A DNA stretch of 64,000 bases from the NCBI GenBank assembly GCA_012727425.1, contig JAAYHQ010000057.1, positions 18,688 to 82,687 of the forward strand, given 5' to 3'. The DNA is from Bacillota bacterium (GTDB lineage Bacteria; Bacillota; UBA4882; UBA10575). Positions within the stretch are counted from its first letter, which is position 1. Every line of letters begins with the position of its first letter. Positions 17,678 to 26,024 of this stretch are shown here, in pieces. The position numbers and the translations under genes were made by a program. The notes beneath the pieces are model-generated. The model was not told the origin of the DNA, made no database searches, and was given only the letters and a program-made list of their open reading frames with translations.

Positions 17678-18484
17678 CTACCGTGCTTTATTTAAGCAGA
17701 AACGGTAGATGGCGTGGGCGACGCCGTTTTCATCGTTGGAGAGCGTTACATAGTCGGCTTGTTGTTTGATGGCCGCTTCGGCATTGGCCATGGCGATCCC
17801 CAGTCCGGCGTACTTGATCATTGACAGATCATTAAACCCGTCCCCGATCGCGATCATCTCTTCTCGGCTGATGCCGTAGTAAGCGCCCAGGCGGGCTAAG
17901 GCGTTGGCCTTCGAGACTTTCTGGTCGACAAATTCCAGAAGGAACGGTTGCGAGGTGCAATAATTGACCGTGGGGGGGACGTCGGGGGCAATCGCTTTTT
18001 CATAGTGGCGGATCGTCTCTACTTCGTCGTAAAACAGAACTTTTGTTACCCCTTGGGCAAGAAGTGCTTCCAGATCGGTGATGGGCTTGGGTTCGGAATG
18101 GACCATGCGGGCGTAGGCGTTGGCTTCGGGGCCAAGCGGTTGGACATACAGTTGGTTGTTGGCCCAAATGACCACGGTGGTGCCGAGTTTTTTGCCCAGT
18201 TGGTATACAATTTTTGCGTCTTCACCCCGCATTGTTTGGGTGTACAGGATCTTCCCCGATTTACCCATGACAATCATAGCTCCGTTGTACGTGATAAAGG
18301 GTAGATCCAACCCCAATTGTTCAATCAGCGGTTCAACGCCTTGGATCGGCCGGCCGGTGCAGATGGTGAAGATCACCCCGGCCGCAACGGCTTCGGCGAT
18401 TGCTTTTTGCGTCTCCGGTGTCAGGTTGCGCTTGCTGTCAAGAAGGGTGCCGTCGATGTCAACTGCGACTAATTTGTACTTCAT
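17678..18484 (-). CDS. HAD-superfamily sugar phosphatase, Cof type
   Basis: Cof/YidA-like phosphatase of 268 residues, expected to dephosphorylate sugar phosphates or similar small metabolites. Motif I is VDIDGTLLDS with the nucleophilic aspartate, motif II is in ICTGRP, and motif IV is IGDGFNDLSM. A C2-type cap lies between motifs II and III. The ATG has AAGGAGAAG upstream. Substrate unknown; the neighbouring galM suggests sugar metabolism. Confidence 0.9.
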   Translation of the reverse strand: MKYKLVAVDIDGTLLDSKRNLTPETQKAIAEAVAAGVIFTICTGRPIQGVEPLIEQLGLDLPFITYNGAMIVMGKSGKILYTQTMRGEDAKIVYQLGKKLGTTVVIWANNQLYVQPLGPEANAYARMVHSEPKPITDLEALLAQGVTKVLFYDEVETIRHYEKAIAPDVPPTVNYCTSQPFLLEFVDQKVSKANALARLGAYYGISREEMIAIGDGFNDLSMIKYAGLGIAMANAEAAIKQQADYVTLSNDENGVAHAIYRFCLNKAR

Positions 18485-18612
18485 TCTTCTTCTCCTTGTT
18501 ATTTTTACATCATTTCCTTTGGAAAAAAGATTCTTTCTGCACTTATAAATTACTAGGTTTTGGCGGAAAAATCAATCCGGATCCGGTTTTTGTTGGGACG
18601 AGGCGGGAAAAG

Positions 18613-18981
18613 TTACTTGTTTTTCGCGTTTTTCGCCCGGGCCTGTTCGATGATGGAGTGGAGCGGTTGGGAGCCGCCCGCCATCAGCGCGGCCGTGAAG
18701 AGGCTGTCGATTAAAGGTGTGGCTTCCATGCCCAGTCCGCCCGTGAGCAGACGGAAGCGGGGATTGGCCAGCGCCAGCCCTAAACCGAAAACGAAGGTTA
18801 GAAACAAAGTCAGATAAGTGCGAAAAGCCACCATTTTTCTGATCTTTTCGTCCGGCTGTTCCCCTTTTTCCGGCACTGGGGGGAGCAAAGGGATCAGTAA
18901 ATTCTCAATGATCCGTTCAAAGATAAAGGTAAGAACGGTGATAAACACAAGATAAGAGAGGAGTTGGTCTAAGCTGTACAT
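18613..18981 (-). CDS. Hypothetical membrane protein
   Basis: A 122-residue protein that I do not recognise. Residues 5-33 form one hydrophobic segment, a short proline- and charge-rich linker (PPVPEKGEQPDEKIR) follows, and a second segment is at about 50-72; the C-terminus is basic (QARAKNAKNK). The ATG at 18981 has GGAGGGG upstream. The layout, two segments and a charged tail, resembles small holin-like or anchor proteins, but nothing specific supports that. It is transcribed divergently from the riboswitch-controlled signalling gene. Confidence 0.6.
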   Translation of the reverse strand: MYSLDQLLSYLVFITVLTFIFERIIENLLIPLLPPVPEKGEQPDEKIRKMVAFRTYLTLFLTFVFGLGLALANPRFRLLTGGLGMEATPLIDSLFTAALMAGGSQPLHSIIEQARAKNAKNK

Positions 18982-19158
18982 CTTGACCCCTCCTTCGGAA
19001 TGGGTTTGGTTAGTATTCTAATTTCCGGCAACACACCTGTTTTCCTCTTTTTCACAATTCATCTTTTTGCCATCAACCGCGAAAATCCCGTCAAAGTTTT
19101 GATTTCCAAGAAAAAAGGGCAGTAAAGGGTAAAAATCGGCAAAATTATGATTTAATGG

Positions 19159-19187
19159 TTGCGTTACAATTTAGTTCATGCTACTAT
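19159..19187 (+). promoter_or_regulatory. Probable promoter of the c-di-GMP riboswitch transcript
   Basis: TTGCGT (19159-19164) and TACTAT (19182-19187) with 17-base spacing, ending about 54 bases before the aptamer. Together with the riboswitch this accounts for the 18982-19417 interval. Confidence 0.5.
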
Positions 19188-19240
19188 TTTTATGATCATT
19201 TATAGTGATTTTTTTATCCCGATTTACATTTTTACATTGC

Positions 19241-19360
19241 GGGAAACAACTTAACACGAAAGGGCAAATCCGGCGAAAGCCGGAGACGCAAAGCCACGGG
19301 TCTAAAGTTTAATTGCGGTTAAACCAAGACAGCCGGGCTACCGAAGGCGAGTTGTTTTTT
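19241..19360 (+). promoter_or_regulatory. Cyclic-di-GMP-I (GEMM-I) riboswitch
   Basis: The aptamer core matches the GEMM-I pattern closely: AAAGGGCAAA, a CCGGC-GAAA-GCCGG helix with the tetraloop, GACGCAAAGCCACGGG, a variable arm, then AAGACAGCCGGGCTACCG. The outer helix pairs AAACAACT (19244-19251) with AGTTGTTT (19350-19357). The 3' strand of that helix runs directly into further T residues, so ligand-stabilised P1 could itself act as a terminator stem; this is inference. The downstream gene encodes a GGDEF/HD-GYP protein. Confidence 0.92.
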
Positions 19361-19417
19361 CTTGTTTAATTAAACGTTCAGGCGCGACGATCCAAATTTG
19401 TGCGGCGAGGGTTCGGA

Positions 19418-21016
19418 ATGAGAAAAACCATGATCACCATTGTGTTCCTCTTCGTCTTGCTGCTCTTTTTTTTGGTTTATGGTGCCTTCGAAATGAATAA
19501 GCTAGGGACGCCGGAGCGCGGATTTTTTCTAGTACCGGCCGGAGTGCTGCTTTTGCTGAGCGTGCTCAGTCTTCTGGTCTTCAAAAACTATCACCGGTTA
19601 AAAGCGAATTACCTGGCGAACAGTATCCTGAATGAGATTTTAGAAACTTATATCAATGCCAACCAGAGTTTTATTTACTTAAAAGACGAAAATCTCCGGT
19701 ACCTTCTGGTCAATAAAGCTTTAGCCGATTTTTATGGCAAAGAAGTCCGCGATGTCATTGGCGGGGATGTTTTCACGTTTGCCGATGAGGAGTTTGCGGC
19801 CTTCAGCAAACGAACCGACCTTAAAGTTTTAACCGCCATGACGGTGGTGGAGGAAGAATTAATCTGGCGCGACCAGGTCTTTGCGGCCACGAAGTTTCCG
19901 GTTAAACTCGCCAACGGACGGTACGGAGTGGGTGCCTATATCCGGGATGTGACCGAAGAATATAACAATAAACGGGAACTGATCTTTCTTAGTTTTCATG
20001 ATCCTTTAACTGGACTGTACAACCGGCGCTATGTCGATCAAGAGCTGAAAAGGCTAGATATAGAGGGTAATCTTCCGCTGACGGTGATGATCGGAGATGT
20101 GAATGGCCTCAAACTGACCAACGATGTTTTTGGGCACAAGGTTGGGGATCTTCTATTGAAGAAGGCGGCGGAAGTTTTGACCAGAGTTTGCCAAAAACCG
20201 GGTGTGGTTATTGCGCGGTGGGGCGGGGATGAATTTATTCTCTTTTTACCTCGGACCACACGGGAAGAAGGAGAAAAGCTCCGGATGGCGGTTAAAGCCC
20301 AGTTTGCGCAGGAACGGATCAATGATCTTCCGGGGAGTATTTCCCTGGGTTGTGCCACGAAAAATACCGCCACCGAAAATCTGGCCCAAGTCCTCAGTAA
20401 GGCGGAAGAGCGGATGTATCTGGAAAAAGCCAACGATAGTGAGCGGTTTAGTAAGGAGACGATCCAAAGGATCATTAAATCATTTCACGAAAGATTTCCC
20501 CAGGAAGCGGAGCACGCGCAAAGGGTGAGTCGTTTAAGCGTGGCCATCGGTCAAGCGCTGCAGTTGTCCCCCTCCCAATTGAACCGGTTGAAACAGGCGG
20601 GTTTCCTCCATGATCTGGGTAAGATCGTCTTGGCCGAGTCCCTGCTGGCGACGGCGGGGCCCCTGACGGAAGAGAAATCGCGCAAGCTGAAGGAGCATCC
20701 GGTGGCCGGATACCGGATTGCCAATGCTTCGCCCCAGACGATGGAGGTAGCAAGGTATCTGCTTACCCACCATGAACACTGGGACGGGAGCGGGTACCCC
20801 AAAGGCCTGCGGGGAGCGGAGATTCCACGGACGGCCCGGATCATTGCCGTCGCCGATTGCTATGACCAGTTGCGCTACGGAGCCCCCGGCCAGAAACCGC
20901 TTTCACCGGCCGACGCCTTGGCGGTGCTCAAGCGGGAAGCCGGGAAAAGATTGGATCCGGAGATTGTCCAGGTTTTCCTGGCGATGGTGGAGAGTGGTTC
21001 CGGCGGCGACTGGTAG
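19418..21016 (+). CDS. PAS-GGDEF-HD-GYP cyclic-di-GMP signalling protein
   Basis: A 532-residue membrane sensor carrying both turnover domains for c-di-GMP. Two N-terminal membrane segments (about residues 5-25 and 35-55) are followed by a PAS domain with a PAC-like end (YGVGAYIRDVTEEY), a GGDEF domain with intact active site RWGGDEFI near residue 269, and an HD-GYP domain with LHDLGKI near 397 and HHEHWDGSGYPKGL near 455. The RxxD inhibitory site normally just ahead of GGDEF is not visible. Both activities look possible. The ATG at 19418 follows GCGAGGG; an in-frame GTG at 19400 is less likely. Expression is controlled by the c-di-GMP riboswitch upstream, giving a feedback loop. Confidence 0.93.
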   Translation: MRKTMITIVFLFVLLLFFLVYGAFEMNKLGTPERGFFLVPAGVLLLLSVLSLLVFKNYHRLKANYLANSILNEILETYINANQSFIYLKDENLRYLLVNKALADFYGKEVRDVIGGDVFTFADEEFAAFSKRTDLKVLTAMTVVEEELIWRDQVFAATKFPVKLANGRYGVGAYIRDVTEEYNNKRELIFLSFHDPLTGLYNRRYVDQELKRLDIEGNLPLTVMIGDVNGLKLTNDVFGHKVGDLLLKKAAEVLTRVCQKPGVVIARWGGDEFILFLPRTTREEGEKLRMAVKAQFAQERINDLPGSISLGCATKNTATENLAQVLSKAEERMYLEKANDSERFSKETIQRIIKSFHERFPQEAEHAQRVSRLSVAIGQALQLSPSQLNRLKQAGFLHDLGKIVLAESLLATAGPLTEEKSRKLKEHPVAGYRIANASPQTMEVARYLLTHHEHWDGSGYPKGLRGAEIPRTARIIAVADCYDQLRYGAPGQKPLSPADALAVLKREAGKRLDPEIVQVFLAMVESGSGGDW

Positions 21017-21049
21017 TTATCCGGGGGAAAGTTGGACGGGGAAAGTATT

Positions 21050-21080
21050 AAGGGGACCGTTGCGGTCCCCTTGTTGTTTC
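21050..21080 (+). terminator. Terminator of the GGDEF/HD-GYP gene
   Basis: Ten-pair stem AAGGGGACCG/CGGTCCCCTT with loop TTG, followed by a T-rich run. It lies between the convergent GGDEF and degV genes. Confidence 0.85.
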
Positions 21081-21082
21081 GT

Positions 21083-21943
21083 TTAAGGCTCGTTTTCCGC
21101 CTTTTCCAGATAAATAATGCCCACGGTGCCCGGACCGCAGTGGGTGGAGATAACGGCGCCGGCTTCGGTAATGACAACGTTGCGGGCAAGCGCCATCTCC
21201 CGGAGCTGTGTGGCGAGTTCATTGGCGGCTTCCGTGTCGTGACAATGGGTCACCGAGATCCAGTTATTGTCGATCCGCGCTTTGTTGGCGGTGGCCCATT
21301 CTAATAGACGGGCGTTGGCTTTGCTTTTACTGCCCCGGAATTTTTCCGGGACGCACATCTTCCCGTCGACCACCTCAATCCGGGGATGAATCTGCAGAAC
21401 GTTACCGACCAGCGCTTGCGCCCGGGTCAGTCGTCCCCCTTTATATAAAAAGTCTAACGTATCGACGATGAAGGAGGTTCTGACCCGTGGGGTCATGGCG
21501 GTGAGGCGGGCGGCGATCTCCTGAAGCGGTATTCCTTGTTCGGCCATTTCTGCGGCATGCAAGGCCAGAATACCGATGCCCATCGACAGATTACGGGAAT
21601 CGACGGTGGCAATGGGGGCGTTGCCCAATTCTTGTGCCGCCAGGCAGGCGGAGGCGTAGGTCCCGGATAGTTCTGCCGAGAGTCCGACATACAAGACTTC
21701 ATTTCCCTCCGCGAGGAGGCGGCGGAAAAGCTCAAGAAAAGCGGCTGGTGTCGCCTGACCCGTCTTGGGGAAATGGGGTGAAGTCTTGACTTTTTCTAAA
21801 AACTCCTCTTGGGTAAGGTCGACCCCATCGTAGTAAACCTCTTCACCGAAGTGGACCACAAGGGGAATTACTTCAATGCCATAGCGGCTTTTTAGTTCCG
21901 GTGAGAGGTCGGCGGTGGAATCGGTGACGATTTTGATTGGCAT
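21083..21943 (-). CDS. DegV family fatty-acid-binding protein
   Basis: A 286-residue DegV protein. In Firmicutes these proteins present exogenous fatty acids to the FakA kinase. The N-terminal IVTDSTADLSPEL, the ligand-site stretch KTGQATPAAFLELF, the serine-containing SAELSGTYASA, and the closing CGPGTVGIIYL are all family hallmarks. The ATG at 21943 has GGGAGGAG upstream. No fakA partner is adjacent. Confidence 0.93.
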   Translation of the reverse strand: MPIKIVTDSTADLSPELKSRYGIEVIPLVVHFGEEVYYDGVDLTQEEFLEKVKTSPHFPKTGQATPAAFLELFRRLLAEGNEVLYVGLSAELSGTYASACLAAQELGNAPIATVDSRNLSMGIGILALHAAEMAEQGIPLQEIAARLTAMTPRVRTSFIVDTLDFLYKGGRLTRAQALVGNVLQIHPRIEVVDGKMCVPEKFRGSKSKANARLLEWATANKARIDNNWISVTHCHDTEAANELATQLREMALARNVVITEAGAVISTHCGPGTVGIIYLEKAENEP

Positions 21944-22301
21944 GGTAAAACTCCTCCCAAAGAGAATACTTTTCCGTAATCCTATGCTCAGTTGTTAAGT
22001 TATAGGCCAAGACAAAAATAAAGAGATGAGACCGGGATTTAAATTATCCCAAAGGATATTTTCACGCCACCTCCTTTGCTTCAACTTACGATGGCCGATC
22101 ATCTATGTTTTCGCTAATTTAACATTAAATCCTCCCCGTTACCGGTAAAGAAGAGGGCGGGAGGGGGAGATGGTACGGACAAATCACAGAAGGATTTTAT
22201 CCTTTTGTAACTAATAATAATGCTACGGGGAATTATTTTACCAGAACGGTCGTTACTAAAAGTAGGGCGCCAAGTACATTTACGAGAAAGGTGTGGTTAC
22301 T
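21944..22301. other. Intergenic region without a recognised gene
   Basis: This 358-base divergent interval between degV and phoU shows a small inverted repeat (GGGAT...ATCCC, 22034-22050) and A/T-rich stretches. I saw no convincing promoter boxes, coding frame or RNA motif. Confidence 0.5.
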
Positions 22302-22940
22302 TTGAACCAGCTTGAACAGTTGATGTCGGAGATCGAACGGATGGGGGAGGCGGTTAAAAAACGGGTTCACCGGTCGATCCATGCTTTGGTGGAAAAAGAT
22401 CCGGAAGCCGCCTTGGAAATTATCCGCGAAGATGACCTGTTTGATAATGAACTGATCGTGTTTGAAGACAAGATAACCCGGTTTATTGCGGAAAAAAACC
22501 CCCACGGGAAGGAACTGCGCAGTAGTCTTTCCGTCTTTAAGATGGCCAAGGATCTGGAACGGATCGCCGATTATGCGACCAATATTGCGGAGATCGTTCT
22601 GGAGTTAAAAAATGATGAATATATTAAGCCGTTGGTTCATATCCCACAATTGGCCTCGTTAGCTCTTAATATGCTGGAAGTGGCGTTAAGGGCTTTTCTT
22701 GATGGTAATTCGGACCTGGCCGAAGCAGTCTGCCGTAAAGACGAAGAGGCCGACAATCTTTATGACACCATTTATAAAGAGTTGACCAGCGGGGAACTGA
22801 TGGAAGGTCAACCCCATTTGCTCCGGCAAACGATCCGTTTTAATATGATTGCCCGCTTTTTGGAGCGGATTGCCGACCACGCCACCAACATTGGGGAGGA
22901 GACGATCCTGCTTCATACCGGAAAAAGGGTGAAATACTAG
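22302..22940 (+). CDS. phoU: PhoU-like phosphate regulator
   Basis: A 212-residue all-helical protein with the two PhoU repeats, each ending in the metal-binding signature: ERIADYATNIAEIV in the first half and ERIADHATNIGEET in the second. PhoU proteins damp phosphate uptake through the Pst transporter and PhoR. The TTG at 22302 is favoured because AGAAAGGTG lies at good spacing; the GTG at 22293 overlaps that site. No pst or phoR genes are adjacent, so its partners are elsewhere. Confidence 0.9.
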   Translation: MNQLEQLMSEIERMGEAVKKRVHRSIHALVEKDPEAALEIIREDDLFDNELIVFEDKITRFIAEKNPHGKELRSSLSVFKMAKDLERIADYATNIAEIVLELKNDEYIKPLVHIPQLASLALNMLEVALRAFLDGNSDLAEAVCRKDEEADNLYDTIYKELTSGELMEGQPHLLRQTIRFNMIARFLERIADHATNIGEETILLHTGKRVKY

Positions 22941-22968
22941 TACTGGTTTTTTCGGTTATCAAAAAGGG

Positions 22969-22998
22969 CCCGCCAGAGGTGGCGGGTTATTCTTTTTT
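22969..22998 (+). terminator. Terminator of phoU
   Basis: Stem CCCGCCA/TGGCGGG with a GAGG loop, followed after a short gap by seven T residues. Confidence 0.85.
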
Positions 22999-23153
22999 TC
23001 TTTTTTGCCGGGGCCCTAATTATTCCCGGCAGGAGATTGCTCCGGTAAGTTGAATATCTCTTGTGTTGGCACCGACCTAAAAACAGGTAATCGTTTAAAT
23101 TTGTGACAATTTATTTATGATCGGTTTAAGTACTTCCAAGGAGGAGTTCTAAG

Positions 23154-23750
23154 ATGGGAAAAAGACTTATTCTCGTTGTTACTCTTACTTTAGGCCTACT
23201 CCTTCTGGTTTTTGTTTGTGCCGGGCCGCACTGGACAATAGAAGCGAAAACAAAAACCCCCGAACCCAAAATCGGGCTGCTCGATCTAAACAAGGTTAAA
23301 AAGGAGGCTCCCCATTTTATTGCCTTGGAGGAGCGGGCCAAAGCCAACCGTCAACTTCTGGAGGAGTTTACCGCCCGGGTTTTGGCCGAACACCAGCAAC
23401 AGATCCGGGCGTTAAGTCCGGAGGATTACGGGCGCAGCCGGGAGTTGGCCGTGGCGGCCCAGGCCCGGATCGATCAGAAAAAACAGGAATTGGCGGAAAG
23501 CTACCGGCAGAAAGAAGCCGCTGTTTTCGAGGAGTTGGAAGCGGTTGTGGCTCACGTGGCCAAAAAGAAAAAGCTGGATTGTATCCTGCTCAAGGGCGGT
23601 TTCCAGATTGGTGGCGAAGACGTGACGGATCAAGTCCTGAAAACCTGGGACAAGTGGGGGCTGACTTTTTGGCAGCGGGTAAAGATCTTTTTTGGCGGAA
23701 AGGATCCCCGGCCGGATCCGCTGGCGGAAGTAACGGCCGGTGAACAGTAA
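23154..23750 (+). CDS. OmpH/Skp-like protein
   Basis: A 198-residue exported or membrane-anchored protein. An N-terminal hydrophobic segment (about residues 5-22) is followed by KIGLLDLNKV, a long charged helical arm rich in E, K and Q, and the OmpH-type C-terminal sheet KKKKLDCILLKGGFQIGGEDVTDQVL. Skp proteins chaperone outer-membrane proteins in diderm bacteria, while some Firmicutes carry homologues of unknown role. The cysteine at the end of the hydrophobic core lacks a proper lipobox. RBS AAGGAGGAG. An SDR gene follows after 20 bases. Confidence 0.8.
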   Translation: MGKRLILVVTLTLGLLLLVFVCAGPHWTIEAKTKTPEPKIGLLDLNKVKKEAPHFIALEERAKANRQLLEEFTARVLAEHQQQIRALSPEDYGRSRELAVAAQARIDQKKQELAESYRQKEAAVFEELEAVVAHVAKKKKLDCILLKGGFQIGGEDVTDQVLKTWDKWGLTFWQRVKIFFGGKDPRPDPLAEVTAGEQ

Positions 23751-23770
23751 GCGTAAAGGAGCGTTTTTCG

Positions 23771-24613
23771 ATGGCAACAGGCTTGTCAGGGCAAAAAGTA
23801 CTCGTTACCGGAGCTTCTTCGGGAATTGGCGCCGCCATCGCGCAAGCATTGGCGGAGGAGGGGTGTCTGGTTTGGGGGACGACCCGTAATCTCGCCAAGG
23901 TGGCGACGCTCCCCGAATCCTTGCGCCAGAAGGTGAAATTTCTGGCCATGGATGTAAATGACGACGATTCGGTGCGCGCCGGCGTCGACCGTTTTCTGGC
24001 AGAGGCTGGGGGTATTGACATCCTCATCAACAACGCCGGGTTCGGCGTCTTTGGTCCCCTGGAAGAGTTTCCCCTGGCGGAGGCCAAAGCAATCTTTGAA
24101 ACCAATTATTTTGGGGCTTTACGTTTAATTCAAGCGGTTGTACCACTGATGCGGGAACAGGGCAGAGGCTTAATCATCAACGTCACTTCTTTAGCCGCCC
24201 GGTTTGTCATTCCCTTTCAGGTTCATTATTCGGCGACCAAGGCAGCGTTATCAGCCCTGACGGAAGGGCTGCGCCAGGAGCTCCGGCCCTTTGGAGTGAA
24301 GGTCGTGAGCCTGGAGCCGGGGGATATTAAAACGAACTTTAATAATGTTACGAAATTCGGCTTAAAGGAAGGCTCTCCCTACCAAAAATGGACCGATCCT
24401 TGCTGGCGGGTGATTGATGTGAACATGGAAAATTCCCCCTCGCCGCAGGTGGTGGCCGCGGAAGTTCTCAAGATCGTCCGGCGGCGGAATCCCCGCCCCT
24501 ATTACGTGGCGGGAGACTTCCTTTCCACGAAATTTCCGTTTATCGCCCGGTTTGTCTCCCAACGGCTCAAGGAGAAACTAACCCGGAAATTTTACGGGAT
24601 TGATTTCCAGTAA
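23771..24613 (+). CDS. Short-chain dehydrogenase/reductase
   Basis: Classical SDR of 280 residues. The NAD(P)-binding TGASSGIGAAIAQAL is near residue 15, NNAGFG is the structural motif, and Ser plus the YSATKAA motif form the catalytic triad with NVTSLAARF. An arginine after the glycine-rich loop (TTRNLAK) suggests NADPH preference. The extended C-terminal part, with RFVSQRLKEKLTRKFYG, resembles membrane-associated SDRs acting on lipid-like substrates. It converges on a serine-palmitoyltransferase-like gene. Substrate unknown. Confidence 0.88.
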   Translation: MATGLSGQKVLVTGASSGIGAAIAQALAEEGCLVWGTTRNLAKVATLPESLRQKVKFLAMDVNDDDSVRAGVDRFLAEAGGIDILINNAGFGVFGPLEEFPLAEAKAIFETNYFGALRLIQAVVPLMREQGRGLIINVTSLAARFVIPFQVHYSATKAALSALTEGLRQELRPFGVKVVSLEPGDIKTNFNNVTKFGLKEGSPYQKWTDPCWRVIDVNMENSPSPQVVAAEVLKIVRRRNPRPYYVAGDFLSTKFPFIARFVSQRLKEKLTRKFYGIDFQ

Positions 24614-24643
24614 GATTACATAAACGAAATAACGGCAAAAACT

Positions 24644-24679
24644 AAAAGCCTCCTTTCGACAACGGTCAGGAGGCTTTTT
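24644..24679. terminator. Bidirectional terminator between SDR and alpha-oxoamine synthase
   Basis: Eleven-pair stem AAAAGCCTCCT/AGGAGGCTTTT with a 13-base loop. It has T runs on both strands and lies between the convergent genes. Confidence 0.85.
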
Positions 24680-24719
24680 GCTGCCGGTTACCGCAAAGCA
24701 GTTCGCAGGTGGTCGGTGG

Positions 24720-25910
24720 TCAGGCGGGGATGATTGCCAGTTCTTTACCGACTTTAACCAAAGTTTGCAGGGCGCGGTCGATCTGTTCCCGGGTGTGGGT
24801 GGCGGTGAGGCTGGTGCGGATCAACGTGGCGTCAGCCGGGACGGCCGGTGCGACGACCGGGTTGACATAGACCCCGTTTTCAAAAAGGACCTTGCAGAAC
24901 AGGAACGTTTTGCTCATGTCCCCGACCAAAATGGGAATGATCGGGGTAACACCGTCCCTGACCGTAAAACCATGGGTTTTCAAGCCGGTCCGGAACTCGG
25001 CGGCGATGGCCAGGAGATGCGCGCGGCGCTCGGGTTCGGTCTCGATGATTTCCAGGGCTTTCAGGGCGGCTCCCGTTGAAGCCGGGGTCATACTGGCCGT
25101 AAAGATAAGCGGCCGGGAGACATGCTGAACATAATGGCAAACCGGCTCGGACGCGACGAGAAAACCGCCGAGGGAAGCAAAGGATTTACTGAAGGTGCCC
25201 ATAATCATGTCTACTTCGTCTTCCAGGTCAAAATACTCGGCTGTTCCCCGCCCGTTGGCCCCGAGCACGCCAATGCCATGGGCGTCATCCAGCAAAATAC
25301 GGGCGTTGTAGTCACGGGCCAGGCGTACGATGGCCGGCAAGTTGGCCAGATCGCCTTCCATGCTGAAGACGCCGTCGGTGATAATCAGTTTCGGTGCATC
25401 CTTCCCCAACTTTTGCAGGAGATATTCCAGTTCGTCCATGTCGTTGTGCCCGTATTTGTACATTTTGGCGAAGGATAAACGACAACCGTCATAGATGCTG
25501 GCGTGGTTCGCCCGGTCGCAGAGGATATAATCACCCCGTCCGGCGATGGCCGAGATGATCCCCAGATTCGCTAAAAAACCGGCCGAGAAAAGGAGGGCCT
25601 TTTCTTTCTTCATAAACCGGGCCAGGCGTTCTTCCAGCGTGACGTGGAGATCAAGGGTCCCGTTGAGAAACCGGGAACCGGAACAGCCCGAGCCGTATTT
25701 GGTGGTGGCCTCAATGGCGGCTTGGATGACCCGCGGATCGCTGGTCAGACCCAGATAATTGTTGGAACCGATCATGAGCACGTTTTCTTTGTTGCTCATT
25801 GTGACCACCGTATCCTGACCCGATTGGAGGGCGTGGAAGTAAGGATACAAGCCGGCGGCCATTGCCTCTTTTGCCATCGTATAATCATAACATTTTTTAA
25901 ATAAGTCCAT
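24720..25910 (-). CDS. Alpha-oxoamine synthase, serine palmitoyltransferase/KBL-like
   Basis: PLP enzyme of 396 residues that condenses an amino acid with an acyl-CoA. Fold-type I signs are GSNNYLGL, GSGCSGSRFLNGTLDLH, the PLP-stacking DRANHASIYDGCRLS, DDAHGIGVLG, and the PLP lysine in MGTFSKSFASLGGF near residue 240. The N-terminal start AAGLYPYFHALQS and the overall pattern recall the Bacteroides-type serine palmitoyltransferase more than BioF. Glycine C-acetyltransferase (Kbl) and AONS remain possible; no bio genes or threonine dehydrogenase are adjacent. RBS GAGGTG. Confidence 0.85.
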   Translation of the reverse strand: MDLFKKCYDYTMAKEAMAAGLYPYFHALQSGQDTVVTMSNKENVLMIGSNNYLGLTSDPRVIQAAIEATTKYGSGCSGSRFLNGTLDLHVTLEERLARFMKKEKALLFSAGFLANLGIISAIAGRGDYILCDRANHASIYDGCRLSFAKMYKYGHNDMDELEYLLQKLGKDAPKLIITDGVFSMEGDLANLPAIVRLARDYNARILLDDAHGIGVLGANGRGTAEYFDLEDEVDMIMGTFSKSFASLGGFLVASEPVCHYVQHVSRPLIFTASMTPASTGAALKALEIIETEPERRAHLLAIAAEFRTGLKTHGFTVRDGVTPIIPILVGDMSKTFLFCKVLFENGVYVNPVVAPAVPADATLIRTSLTATHTREQIDRALQTLVKVGKELAIIPA

Positions 25911-26024
25911 CTGTTATGCACCTCATTCTGTACAAATACTATCCAGCAATTTATTCGTGGGTCGTCTCCTTTTTCCTGCTGGATCTTTCTTTATTTGGAA
26001 GAGGTGCTGCGGGGTAAACCGGGG

